Assembly: GCF_009857535.1 (NCBI RefSeq)
Contig: NZ_WWCS01000013.1
Coordinates: 62,001 to 126,000, forward strand
DNA: 64,000 bases
Reading direction: 5' to 3'
DNA from: Duganella margarita
GTDB lineage: Bacteria; Pseudomonadota; Gammaproteobacteria; Burkholderiales; Burkholderiaceae_D
The position numbers were made by a program, and so were the translations under genes. Numbering within the stretch: the stretch's first letter is position 1; the number at the start of each line of letters is the position of its first letter. Below the pieces are notes generated by a model. That model was not told the DNA's origin, ran no database searches, and worked only from the letters and a program-made list of their open reading frames with translations. Shown here piece after piece: positions 24,714 through 34,601 of the stretch.

Positions 24714-26726
24714 TTACTTGATGGCGTCCGCCAGGCCCGGAGCGAATTCGGCGCCGTGTTTGACCTGGGCGGTCGAGGCTTTGAGGGCGCCGCCGATCGG
24801 TTCGGCACGGCCGTTGAGGCATTTGGCCAGGAAGTTTTCGGTCACGGCGTTGAAGGCAATGTTGTTGACTGGCCGCGCAAAGCCATGGCCTTCATCCGGA
24901 AACTCGACATACGTCACAGGAATATTCTTGGCCGCCATCGCCGCCACAATCTGCTCCGACTCGCGCACGTTGACGCGCGGGTCGTTGGCGCCCTGGCCGA
25001 TCAGCAGCGGCCGCTGAATGTCGGCAGCAAAGTTCAGCGGCGAGCGTTCCTTCAGCAAGGCCTTGCCGGCGTCGGTGGTCGGGTCGCCCATGCGCTTGTA
25101 GAACTGCTGCTTGCCCGCTTCCCAATACGGCGGAATGGTTTGCAGCAGCGTGAACAGGTTGGACGGGCCGACGATGTCGACGCCGCAGGCAAAGGTGGTC
25201 GGCGTGAATGTCAGTCCGGCCAGCGTGGCGTAGCCGCCATACGAGCCGCCCATGATGGCCACTTTGTCCGCCGTGGTGACGCCGTTCTTGACCGCCCAGT
25301 CCACCGCATCGATCAGGTCGTCATGCATCTTGCGGCCCCATTGCAGATCGCCGGCCGAGATGAATTTCTTGCCGAAGCCGGTCGAGCCGCGGTAGTTCAC
25401 CGACAGCACCGCGTAGCCGCGGTTGGCCAGCCACTGGTGGTAGCCGTTGTAGCCGAAGCCGTCGCGCGCCCACGGCCCGCCGTGTACCAGCAGCACCATC
25501 GGCACCGGTTTGCTGGCCTTGCCAGTACCGTTGGCGTCCACCGATTTCGGCAGCGTCAGGTAGGACACCAGCGTCAGCCCATCGCGCGATTTGATTTCCT
25601 GCGGATGCATGGCCGCCAGCGGCGCGCCATCCAGCTCCGGCCGGCTGACGTAGAGCTGGGTCAGCTTCTTGGCCTTGCGGTCGTACAGCCAGGTCGAGGC
25701 CGGCGCGGTGACGGGATCGACCGCCACCAGCCATTTGTCCTCGGCCTCGGTGCGCGAGGTGACGGCGAACTGGCCCTTGGTGTTTTTCTTCAGGAACGCC
25801 AGGTCTTCCTTGATGCTGTTATCGACCGGGACGTATTCCTGCTTCAGGTAGTTGACGGTGTAGGCCTGCACGCGGCCGGTGCGTTCGTCGAACAGCGGCT
25901 GGCCGATGTCGGCGCGGGCGTCTTCGGCAATCACGGTGGCCTTGCCGCTGGCGACATCCTGCGCCACCAGCGCGGCGGTATTGCGGTTGCGCGAATCGAT
26001 CCAGTACAGCGTCTTGCCGTCCGCCGTGAAGGCGCCGGGGCCGGTGGTCTGCGAATCTTCCAGGCTCACTTCGGCCAGCGGCGTGGTGTCGATCTTGCCG
26101 TCGCTGATGCGGTAGTAGGTGGCGCCGCCATCGTCGCGGGCTTTCTGGGCGATGCGCAGCTTGAGGTTGTCGTCGGCCACGAAGCCGCCGTAGCCGTCGT
26201 TCTGCTGCACCAGCGTCAGCTTGCCGCTGGCCAGCTCGAGGCTGTAGACGTCGTGCCAGCGCGGATCGCGGTTGTTGACGCCGACCAGGATGCGGTCCTT
26301 GATCTTGCTGCTGATTTGCAGCACTTGCACGCGGGTCTTTTCAAACGGCGTGTAGTTGGTCTGCTTGCCGCTGGCGACGTTGACGCCGTACAGCAGGAAG
26401 TTTTCGTCGCCGCCCTTGTCCTGGATGAACAGCACCACCTTGGAATCGGGCGACCAGAAGCTGTTGCGGATCGGCCGGGTTTTTTCGTCCGTCAGCGGCC
26501 TGGCGTCGGACAGCTTGTCAGCCGGCGCCACCCACACATTGAGCACGCCATCGCGCGGCGCGATCCATGACAGCCACTTGCCGTCCGGGCTGATCTTGGC
26601 GGCGGTTTTGCTGGGGTTGCCGAAAATCTTGCCGCGCTCGATCAGCGGCACCTCGGCGGCGGGGGACTGGGCATAAACTGGCAAGACACTAGTCAGGAGC
26701 AGGGCAGGCAGGGCGTAGCGGATCAT
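24714..26726 (-). CDS. Secreted S9-family (prolyl oligopeptidase-like) peptidase
   Basis: A 670-residue exported serine peptidase with a signal peptide (MIRYALPALLLTSVLPVYAQ), an N-terminal beta-propeller (about 30-400) and a C-terminal alpha/beta-hydrolase domain. The nucleophile is in GGSYGGYA, the Asp in GANDPRVNV and the His in DEGHGFARP. HGGPWARDGFGYN is the oxyanion region. It resembles acylaminoacyl- or dipeptidyl-peptidases and should act on short peptides in the periplasm. It stands alone on this strand and is divergent from the LysR gene at 26921. Confidence 0.92.
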   Translation of the reverse strand: MIRYALPALLLTSVLPVYAQSPAAEVPLIERGKIFGNPSKTAAKISPDGKWLSWIAPRDGVLNVWVAPADKLSDARPLTDEKTRPIRNSFWSPDSKVVLFIQDKGGDENFLLYGVNVASGKQTNYTPFEKTRVQVLQISSKIKDRILVGVNNRDPRWHDVYSLELASGKLTLVQQNDGYGGFVADDNLKLRIAQKARDDGGATYYRISDGKIDTTPLAEVSLEDSQTTGPGAFTADGKTLYWIDSRNRNTAALVAQDVASGKATVIAEDARADIGQPLFDERTGRVQAYTVNYLKQEYVPVDNSIKEDLAFLKKNTKGQFAVTSRTEAEDKWLVAVDPVTAPASTWLYDRKAKKLTQLYVSRPELDGAPLAAMHPQEIKSRDGLTLVSYLTLPKSVDANGTGKASKPVPMVLLVHGGPWARDGFGYNGYHQWLANRGYAVLSVNYRGSTGFGKKFISAGDLQWGRKMHDDLIDAVDWAVKNGVTTADKVAIMGGSYGGYATLAGLTFTPTTFACGVDIVGPSNLFTLLQTIPPYWEAGKQQFYKRMGDPTTDAGKALLKERSPLNFAADIQRPLLIGQGANDPRVNVRESEQIVAAMAAKNIPVTYVEFPDEGHGFARPVNNIAFNAVTENFLAKCLNGRAEPIGGALKASTAQVKHGAEFAPGLADAIK

Positions 26727-26920
26727 GGATACCTCATCGTCGGTGGAAGGAAAACCAAGGATAGCAATTTAACACGCTGGCGCCACGCCGGAGCGACAGC
26801 CTGCAGCCTGTCGCGATGAATGGTCTAATAGCTGGAATGAGTGGTCACCGCTAGCCAGGCGGGAGGGGCCGCACAATATAAAGCTGCCTACACTGGCTGC
26901 GGAAGGAGACTGATCCACCT

Positions 26921-27835
26921 ATGAAGCACATAACACTACGCCAGATTAAAATCTTTGAAAGTGTGGCGCGCAACCTGAGTTTTTCTCGCGCGGCGGAGGA
27001 CTTGCACCTGACCCAGCCGGCCGTGTCGATGCAGATCAAGCAGATGGAGGGACTGGCGGGCTTGCCGCTCTTTCAACACAACGGCAAGCGCATCGCGCTG
27101 ACCGAGGGCGGCTCGCTGGTGTTGCGCCACTGCCAGGTGATCCTGGCCGATCTGAACGCCGCCGAGCAGTCGCTGGCCGACCTGATGACTGGCGCCGTGC
27201 AGCGTCTGCGCGTTGGGCTGATCACGTCCGGCAGCCGCTTCTTCCCGCACATGATTAACGCTTTTCTTCAGCAGCATGCCGGGCTCCAGCTGGACATGCA
27301 GGTGCGGCCGCGCGAACAGCTGCTGTCCATGCTGCGCGCCGACCAGCTGGACCTGGCGGTGATGGTGCGTGCGCCGTCCCTGCCCAGTCTGGCCGCAGAA
27401 CCGTTTGCCGCCAATCCGTTCGTGCTGGTGGCCTCGCCCATGCATCCGCTGGCGGCCGAGCGCGAGATCCCGGTGGCGCGCATCGCCAGCGAATGCCTGC
27501 TGGTGCGCGAGAGCGGCACCGACACCCGCATCGTGGCCGACGACATCTTCCTCAGCCTGTCCAATCCGCCGCGCTTCATGGAACTGGGGTGCAGTGAGGC
27601 GATCAAGCAATCGGTGATCGCCGGCATGGGCGTCAGCCTGCTTTCGGCGCAGGAGGTGCAGGCCGATGTGCGCGCCGGCTTGCTGACGGTGCTGGCGGTG
27701 CAGGGCTTGCCGGTCAAGCGCCAGTGGCATGTGGTGCATTGCGGCGACCGGCCGCTGCCGTCGGTGGCGCGCGGCTTCCGCCAGTTTTTGCTGGACGAGG
27801 CGGCGCTGCGGCTGGCGCCGCTGGCCGTGTTGTAA
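26921..27835 (+). CDS. LysR-family transcriptional regulator (CbbR-like)
   Basis: A 304-residue regulator: winged helix-turn-helix (LRQIKIFESVARNLSFSRAA, then LHLTQPAVSMQIKQME) followed by an effector-binding domain (LRVGLITSGSRFFPHMINAF). The N-terminus resembles CbbR/RbcR-like members, but no carbon-fixation genes are near. A strong ribosome site (GGAAGGAG) precedes the ATG. It converges with mntH five bases away and is divergent from the S9 gene; a 7-bp-stem hairpin at 26793-26814 lies between those two. The target cannot be told from the sequence. Confidence 0.92.
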   Translation: MKHITLRQIKIFESVARNLSFSRAAEDLHLTQPAVSMQIKQMEGLAGLPLFQHNGKRIALTEGGSLVLRHCQVILADLNAAEQSLADLMTGAVQRLRVGLITSGSRFFPHMINAFLQQHAGLQLDMQVRPREQLLSMLRADQLDLAVMVRAPSLPSLAAEPFAANPFVLVASPMHPLAAEREIPVARIASECLLVRESGTDTRIVADDIFLSLSNPPRFMELGCSEAIKQSVIAGMGVSLLSAQEVQADVRAGLLTVLAVQGLPVKRQWHVVHCGDRPLPSVARGFRQFLLDEAALRLAPLAVL

Positions 27836-27840
27836 GCGCG

Positions 27841-29109
<1,269 letters not shown>

Positions 29110-29141
29110 GGGGCGGCTCTCCTGCGGTAGCGTGGTTCAAT

Positions 29142-29171
29142 CCGCCGCGCCCGCTGGTACGGGCGCGGCGG
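29142..29171. terminator. GC-rich hairpin between oxalate decarboxylase and mntH
   Basis: A perfect 12-bp stem (CCGCCGCGCCCG and its complement) closes a six-base loop. There is no T-run, so it is not a standard intrinsic terminator. It may protect the upstream message or lower read-through into mntH. Confidence 0.5.
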
Positions 29172-29191
29172 CGGGCGGTGCTGCCGGGGCT

Positions 29192-30448
29192 TCAGGCCAG
29201 CACGTCGCGGCGGTCTTTCAGCTTGTGGATCACGTCGAGCGTGGCGTCGTCCACCTGCAGGTGCTCTTTGACCAGCTGGCGCGGCGTGTTGGCCAGCCAT
29301 TGCGACAGCGTGACTTCCGAGAAGTGGTCCGACTTGAACAGCTCCAGGAACACCAGGTCGGTGCTGCCGGTATTCTTGACGTAGTGGCCGAGGTTTTTCT
29401 CGACGTAACCGACGTCGCCGGGGTTGAAGTCGACCGTCTGCGCCGCCGGGCCGGCGTTGAACACCGTCATGCTGCCCTTGCCCTGGATGAAGTATTGCCA
29501 CTCATCGGCATCCGGATGCCAGTGCATCTCGCGCAGGCCGCCGGGGCGCAGCGTGACCAGCGCCGCCGCCACCGTTTTGGAGATGGGGAAGTTGCGGGTG
29601 TCGATAATCTTCACTTCGCCGCCGGGCTGGCGCAGCGTTGGCGCCATGGCGCCGGTGCGGAAGATGAACGGATGGTCGGGCCGGCCGGCGGATGAGGCGG
29701 AATACGCCTGGGCGGCGGCCAGCGGACCGGCGGGTGCGCCCTGGTAAATCCACAGCTGCTCCAGCGGGATGTTCTTGAACTTGTCGGCGGGGATGCCGAA
29801 GTTTTGCGCCAGGATGTCGGGCGGCGTGTGCGCCAGCCATTCAGACACCATCAGCGTGTTGAATTCGCCGGCGGCGCCGTTGTCGAAGGCCAGCACGAAC
29901 TCGCCGCCGTCGGCGCCCAGGCCCTGCAGCGAATGCGGCAGGCCGGGCGGGAAGTACCACAGGTCGCCGGTCTTGACGTCGGCCACTTCGGCGCGGCCCA
30001 GGCTGTCGATGGTGGTGATGCGCACCTCGCCACTGACCATGATCGCCCATTCGGCCTGCTGGTGCCAGTGCAGCTCGCGCACGCCGCCCGGGCCGAGGCG
30101 CATGTTGACGCCGGCGATGTCCTTGGAAATCGGGAAGGCCTTGGTGGTCACTTCACGGGCCCAGCCGCCGTTCTGGATGCGCTTGTGCGCCAGGTTGAAC
30201 GAAGCCCATGGAATCGCCATGCCGCCGACGTCGGTCGGCGGCGGATTGGTGAACGACGGCAGCTGGTCGCGCAGCAGCGCATTTTTTGGGCCGGGCTCGG
30301 CATTGGCGACGGCGCTGGAGTTGATCGCGCCTTGCAGCGGACGGTCTGGGTTGCCGAATTCGGCGGCTTTGACGGCGGCGGTGGCGCCCAGGGCGACGGC
30401 GCCAGCGGCGGCATTGGCGAGGACGCTGCGGCGTTTCAAGTCAGTCAT
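29192..30448 (-). CDS. Bicupin oxalate decarboxylase-family protein, Tat-exported
   Basis: A 418-residue two-cupin protein with a twin-arginine signal (MTDLKRRSVLANAAAGAVAL). Both Mn sites are complete: HWHQQAEW (H127, H129, E133) with H172, and HWHPDADEW (H309, H311, E316) with H355. The lid over the first site reads GEFNT where Bacillus OxdC has SENST; the Glu (195) that favours decarboxylase over oxidase chemistry is kept. It should convert oxalate to formate and CO2 in the periplasm. Folded export by Tat fits a metal enzyme loaded in the cytosol. mntH follows it. Confidence 0.88.
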   Translation of the reverse strand: MTDLKRRSVLANAAAGAVALGATAAVKAAEFGNPDRPLQGAINSSAVANAEPGPKNALLRDQLPSFTNPPPTDVGGMAIPWASFNLAHKRIQNGGWAREVTTKAFPISKDIAGVNMRLGPGGVRELHWHQQAEWAIMVSGEVRITTIDSLGRAEVADVKTGDLWYFPPGLPHSLQGLGADGGEFVLAFDNGAAGEFNTLMVSEWLAHTPPDILAQNFGIPADKFKNIPLEQLWIYQGAPAGPLAAAQAYSASSAGRPDHPFIFRTGAMAPTLRQPGGEVKIIDTRNFPISKTVAAALVTLRPGGLREMHWHPDADEWQYFIQGKGSMTVFNAGPAAQTVDFNPGDVGYVEKNLGHYVKNTGSTDLVFLELFKSDHFSEVTLSQWLANTPRQLVKEHLQVDDATLDVIHKLKDRRDVLA

Positions 30449-30665
30449 GTTGGTTCTCCTGATATCTGGATGTCGGAATGCACCCGGTCAGGTCATAGTA
30501 GGGGCCGCACGCGACAATGAATATTCAGAAATTCTTTGGCGCAGTCATAAGCGTCCTTGATAGTGTTGGCAGGATGGTCACGGCCAGCGCCTATGCTTGC
30601 CCGATTGCTTGCTCGATGGCAACGCCTGCGGTATCGTACGAACTTACACCTGACTGGAGCCCGCA

Positions 30666-31145
30666 ATGACCGCAGCAAAACTGGAGATCCCCGAAGCCAT
30701 CGTCAGCGCCCTGGGCGACTGGGTGCAGCAGACGGCGGAAGCGGCCGTTGCCGGGCCGCGCGAAGCGCTGGCGCGCACTGAAGAAGCATTGCAGGCGGCC
30801 CGCGCCGAACTGGCCGATACCACCGCCGCGCGCGACCAGGCCAAAGCGCTGGCCGACGAGCGCGACGAGGAGATTCAACAGCTGATGGCCGAATTGCGCA
30901 ACGCCCGCAGCATCGCCACCGACGCGCTGGTCGGCAAGGCCAAGGACCAGCTGGCCATTGAAGGCAAGGATGCGCAACTGGCCGACCTGCGCGCGCAGAT
31001 CGAGCGCAATGTCGCGGCGGCGGCGGCGCTGTCCGACGCCCGGCTGACGGCCGAGATGGAACTGGTGGGGGCGGTCACCGCGCGCGACAACTACGCCGCC
31101 GAAATCAAGGAGCTGCGCGCCAGGCTGGCGGCGCGCCATAGTTGA
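30666..31145 (+). CDS. Coiled-coil protein of unknown function
   Basis: A 159-residue acidic, Ala- and Glu-rich protein. Apart from the first 25 residues (MTAAKLEIPEAIVSALGDWV) it is one long predicted coiled coil with heptads such as LARTEEALQAARAELADT and LADLRAQIERNVAAAAAL. There is no signal peptide or membrane segment. The style recalls KfrA-like or cytoskeletal proteins, but no DNA-binding motif is evident. CTGGAG lies seven bases before the ATG. I do not recognise the family. Confidence 0.75.
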   Translation: MTAAKLEIPEAIVSALGDWVQQTAEAAVAGPREALARTEEALQAARAELADTTAARDQAKALADERDEEIQQLMAELRNARSIATDALVGKAKDQLAIEGKDAQLADLRAQIERNVAAAAALSDARLTAEMELVGAVTARDNYAAEIKELRARLAARHS

Positions 31146-31193
31146 TACATTTCGTCATTTTACGTTGACTTGCTTTTAAGTTAATATCCGGTC

Positions 31194-32066
31194 ATGTTCG
31201 ACCGTAGACGATTCATTCTGGGCAGCGCGCTGGCGCTGGGCATCACACCGGCGCGCGGCGCCACGCTGGTGCGCCATCCGCAATCGGAAGCGGAAGGGCA
31301 TGGCGACGGCGCCGAGCACTATCCGGTGCGCCTGCTGCGCATGGCGCTGGCGCGCTCCGGCCACGACTACGCGCTGCAACCGACCGCCGTGATGATGCGG
31401 CAAAACCGCGCGCTGGCCGAGTTGCAGGCCGGCCGCGTGGTCGACGTGCTGTGGACCATGACTTCGCAGACGCGCGAGCGCGACCTGCTGCCGGTGCGGA
31501 TTCCGCTCGACATGGGCCTGATCGGCTGGCGCCTGCTGCTGATACGCCGCAGCGACGCCGAGCGCTTCGGCGTCATCCGCCAGGCCGCCGAGTTGCAGGC
31601 GCTGGACGCGCTGCAAGGGCACGACTGGCCCGACACCGACATCCTGCGTGCCAACCATTACAAGGTGCAGACCGCGTCCGATTACGCCGGCATGTTCAAG
31701 ATGCTGGAGTCCGGGCGGGTTGATTATTTTCCGCGCGCCGTGTTTGAAGTCTGGCACGAGGCGGCCGCGTTCGCGCAGCAGGGGCTGATGGTGGCGCCGG
31801 GTCTGGCGCTGCACTACCCGAGCGCGTTCTACTTCTTCGTTAAAAAATCCAATACCGCACTGGCGGCGGCCATCCAGCGCGGGCTGGAAAGCATGCTGGC
31901 CGATGGCAGCTACGTGCGCCTGTTCCAGGAGTATTTCGGCGAGATGGCGGCGCGCTCGACGCTGGGTGCGCGTCGCGTGTTTGAATTGCGCAATCCGCTG
32001 CTGTCGGCCGCCACACCGCTGGACCGGCGCGAACTGTGGTTCCGTCCCCCCGGCCGCAGCCGCTAG
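31194..32066 (+). CDS. Periplasmic substrate-binding-like protein
   Basis: A 290-residue protein that starts with MFDRRRFILGSALALG, a possible Tat signal, followed by a type-II periplasmic-binding fold (solute-binding protein family 3 style): LLRMALARSGHDYALQPT, then LAELQAGRVVDVLWTMTS and a closing YVRLFQEYFGEMAARSTLG. No ABC permease or ATPase gene is adjacent, so it may be a sensor or a stand-alone binding protein. The ligand is unknown; a polar amino acid would be the default guess for the fold. Confidence 0.8.
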   Translation: MFDRRRFILGSALALGITPARGATLVRHPQSEAEGHGDGAEHYPVRLLRMALARSGHDYALQPTAVMMRQNRALAELQAGRVVDVLWTMTSQTRERDLLPVRIPLDMGLIGWRLLLIRRSDAERFGVIRQAAELQALDALQGHDWPDTDILRANHYKVQTASDYAGMFKMLESGRVDYFPRAVFEVWHEAAAFAQQGLMVAPGLALHYPSAFYFFVKKSNTALAAAIQRGLESMLADGSYVRLFQEYFGEMAARSTLGARRVFELRNPLLSAATPLDRRELWFRPPGRSR

Positions 32067-32068
32067 GC

Positions 32069-33058
32069 TTACTTGTTCAGCACCGGCATCACGCCGTTGT
32101 TGGGCTCGTCCGACGGCTCGACGTTACCGAAGTAGACCTCAAGATCCTGGGCCGGCTGGAAGTTGCTCAGGTGGACCTGGTAGGTCTTGGCGTCGGTCTT
32201 CTTGAAGGCGCCGGGGAAGCACAGGCTGACCAGCTCGGCCGGCGTGCTCTTGACCACATTCAGCGTGAAGTCCTCGATGCCGCGCTTCCATGTATTGCCG
32301 GTCTTGAGGATGTAGGAGACCTTGGCGGCGCTCAGGTAACTGTCGGTGCGATCGTTGTTGTGCCTGGCCAGCTTGTGCCAGCTTTTCAGAAAGGCGGCGT
32401 CGGCGCAGTACAGCTTGGCGGTCTCGTCATCCATGACGGATTCGCCGGGACCGGCCGAGATGAAGGGCCGGTACTCGTGATGCACCCGCACTACCTTATT
32501 GGCCGGGAACTTCTGCTGCCACACATAGTTGACCTGGATCTGCCACGCCGGCGCCATGTCGCCATCCGATCCTTCAGCGATCAGCTTGAGCCTGGTGAGC
32601 TGCTGGCGCTGCTGGGCGGTGAACGTCTGCTCCTTGGTGGGCGGGCTGAAGGAAGGGTGATAGGCGATCTGCGCGTCGGTCAGGCCCAGCTTGCGCAGTT
32701 GTTCGGTGACGTCTTTCTTGTCCAGCAGCGCTTGCACCACGGTACGGAAGCCGACCGGCTTGCCGTCTACCTTAATCGAGAAGCCGTTGGGCTGGCCGTA
32801 GTAGGTATCGTTGGGCTGCTGCGCAGCGGGATAGGCGGGCAGCGGGAAGATGATGGTCTCCTCCACATCCTGCGCCGCCTCGTTGAGGAATTCATAGTCG
32901 ACGCTGATCAACCGGTGGCTGACGGTGAGCACTTCCTTCTTCATGGCGATGGCATCGGTCTTGCGGAACACAATGCCGCCAGCGCTGACACCGCCGACAC
33001 CGTCATTGGCGCTGGCGAGGAGGGGGAGCAGGAGGGCGGCTGCCAGGACAGATTTCAT
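32069..33058 (-). CDS. DUF4424-family secreted protein
   Basis: A 329-residue exported protein: signal peptide MKSVLAAALLLPLLASANDG, then a beta-rich domain with ISVDYEFLNEAAQDVEETI, IFPLPAYPA and VVRVHHEYRPFISAGPGES, matching DUF4424 as I know it. A C-terminal segment, DLEVYFGNVEPSDEPNNGVM, closes the protein. The start chosen is the ATG at 33058; an in-frame start at 33124 would put a second hydrophobic stretch before the signal peptide. It converges with the substrate-binding-like gene, two bases apart. Function is unknown. Confidence 0.8.
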   Translation of the reverse strand: MKSVLAAALLLPLLASANDGVGGVSAGGIVFRKTDAIAMKKEVLTVSHRLISVDYEFLNEAAQDVEETIIFPLPAYPAAQQPNDTYYGQPNGFSIKVDGKPVGFRTVVQALLDKKDVTEQLRKLGLTDAQIAYHPSFSPPTKEQTFTAQQRQQLTRLKLIAEGSDGDMAPAWQIQVNYVWQQKFPANKVVRVHHEYRPFISAGPGESVMDDETAKLYCADAAFLKSWHKLARHNNDRTDSYLSAAKVSYILKTGNTWKRGIEDFTLNVVKSTPAELVSLCFPGAFKKTDAKTYQVHLSNFQPAQDLEVYFGNVEPSDEPNNGVMPVLNK

Positions 33059-33161
33059 ATGTGGTGATAATGGCAAAAGTAGAGAAGCGACAATATACCT
33101 AAACGCGGCGGAAACCCCGCGCAATTGAACTACACTTTATGGATTGAGCACAGGGGGCATC

Positions 33162-33413
33162 ATGGCGATTTTGACAGTTACCGCACGTGGGCAGGTCACA
33201 TTGAAAAAAGAGGTGCTGCAACACCTCGGCATCAAGCCTGGCGACAAGATCGAACTCGATTTGCTACCGGATTCCAAAGGACTACTGAAGGCTGCGCAGC
33301 CAAGTGGAACAATCGGAGGCTTTGTCGGTTTGCTGGCCGGGCGTACAGAAAAAGTGGCCACGCTGCAGGAGATCAATGACGCGACGGCGCAAGCCTGGGC
33401 TGATCGTAAGTGA
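33162..33413 (+). CDS. AbrB/MazE-type antitoxin
   Basis: An 83-residue protein whose N-terminal half is a swapped-hairpin AbrB domain (MAILTVTARGQVTLKKEVLQ, then HLGIKPGDKIELDLL) and whose C-terminal tail (GGFVGLLAGRTEKVATLQEI) is the usual toxin-binding part of VapB-like antitoxins. AGGGGGC precedes the ATG at 33162. The toxin gene starts inside its stop codon (GTGA overlap), the standard arrangement, but that toxin is truncated. Confidence 0.88.
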   Translation: MAILTVTARGQVTLKKEVLQHLGIKPGDKIELDLLPDSKGLLKAAQPSGTIGGFVGLLAGRTEKVATLQEINDATAQAWADRK

Positions 33414-33610
33414 AAATATCCGTCGACACCAATGTCCTGCTACGCCCCGCCGTGGAGGCTGGGTTACGGATGCTTGAAGCGGGAGGTGATTTCGCCGACG
33501 GTGCCATCGCCTACGAGGGGCAATCGCTTGGCGGCGATACTTTTGTTTCTTTCGATAAGAAAGCAGTGTCATTGATTACTGCACAAGGCTTGGCGGCGCG
33601 GCATTTATAG
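33410..33610 (+). pseudogene. VapC-type PIN-domain toxin with a large in-frame deletion
   Basis: The frame from the GTG at 33410 reads MKISVDTNVLLR, the first strand of a PIN ribonuclease with its first catalytic Asp, then jumps directly to PAVEAGLRMLEAGGDFADGA and ends SFDKKAVSLITAQGLAARHL, the normal C-terminal third. Intact members are about 130 residues; this has 66. The junction lies after residue 12 and removes about 65 residues, including the central acidic residue, so nuclease activity should be lost although the frame is kept. Confidence 0.8.
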
Positions 33611-33755
33611 GCGTCTCTGATCGGCAGTATGGCAGCGGTGTGCACCATGGGTCGAGCGCTTCGGCAGAGTTTGCGAAATTCTAAACAAATGCCACCCGAA
33701 GGTGGCATTGAAGTCTAAGTCGCTGTAGCCGGTCATGGCTCCATAGAAATCGCGT

Positions 33756-34220
33756 TTATTTCGTTACGCTGCATTTGCCGGCTTGGGCCATTTCCAGCGG
33801 TGCGATATCGGTTTTGCCTTGTTGCTCGGTCACCAGTTCAACACCTGCGCCGCCAATGAGCACGCCCATTTTGATGTATTGACGGACGAAGTAATTTTTC
33901 CCAGAGTCGACGCTCAGGGTCAGTTCATTTGGCGAGAACTCGGATTCGGTGGAGATCTTGAGGGTTTTACCGCCTGCAACCTCGGTGTAGAAAAACACGT
34001 CTGGTGCGCTTTCGCCGAGGCAGTTACCGTCGATAAAGATATCCTTTTTCAGTGCCTTGCCAACAAAGCTGTTCCGGTAAACGTAGAGTCCAGCATTATT
34101 CGCGCCAGGGGCAGCGAATTGTTTGGCTTTGGCGGAATCTGCTTGAGGCGCCATGGTCACGGAAGCACAGCCAGTGACGAGGAAAGACATGGCTATGGCA
34201 AGAAGAGGAACGTATTTCAT
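33756..34220 (-). CDS. DUF2846-like lipoprotein
   Basis: A 154-residue lipoprotein: signal MKYVPLLAIAMSFLVTGCAS with lipobox LVTGC, then a small beta domain (AGLYVYRNSFVGKALKKDIF, then DGNCLGESAPDVFFYTEVAG) that matches DUF2846 proteins. An AGGG ribosome site precedes the ATG at 34220; an earlier in-frame start at 34256 would bury the signal peptide. It is a membrane-anchored protein of unknown role. It is notably less GC-rich than its neighbours, which may mean a different origin. Confidence 0.8.
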   Translation of the reverse strand: MKYVPLLAIAMSFLVTGCASVTMAPQADSAKAKQFAAPGANNAGLYVYRNSFVGKALKKDIFIDGNCLGESAPDVFFYTEVAGGKTLKISTESEFSPNELTLSVDSGKNYFVRQYIKMGVLIGGAGVELVTEQQGKTDIAPLEMAQAGKCSVTK

Positions 34221-34359
34221 ATTTATTACCCTAGTGATGAAATCATATATGGCCACGCGAACGGGACTATACTTTTTATTGTAAATTAGCCTTTTGGCAA
34301 CTCAATTTTGCAATAAATATATCAATTGGGAAACTGGGTGCATAAATGCGCGCAAAGCA

Positions 34360-34387
34360 AAACGCCAACCTGTATGGGTTGGCGTTT
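34360..34387 (-). terminator. Intrinsic terminator downstream of tRNA-Phe
   Basis: An 11-bp stem (AAACGCCAACC and its complement) with a short loop lies 17 bases past the tRNA 3' end and is followed on the minus strand by TTTTGCTTT. Confidence 0.75.
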
Positions 34388-34403
34388 CGTTTAGGACTGT
34401 TCT

Positions 34404-34479
34404 TGGTGGCCCGGGGCGGAATCGAACCACCGACACAAGGATTTTCAATCCTCTGCTCTACCAACTGAGCTACCAGGCC
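34404..34479 (-). tRNA. tRNA-Phe(GAA)
   Basis: The minus strand folds into a complete cloverleaf of 76 bases with an encoded CCA end: acceptor GGCCTGG paired with CCGGGCC, D-loop AGCTCAGTTGGTAGAGC, anticodon stem AGGAT/ATCCT with loop TTGAAAA (anticodon GAA), and T-loop GGTTCGATTCC. An intrinsic terminator follows. Confidence 0.97.
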
Positions 34480-34601
34480 AAGGGCCGCAATTATAGCGAC
34501 CACTCGCCGGGTTTGGCAAGAGCCTGAATCCATTTTATTGACAGCAACATGATGGAGGGCTAAATTTGGCCAATTAGACAATCTGATCAGACAGGGATGA
34601 T

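Noticed and set aside
30557..30781. A 74-residue plus-strand open frame before the coiled-coil gene
   Set aside because: It lacks a ribosome site and continues out of frame into the coiled-coil gene, which has a good start of its own.
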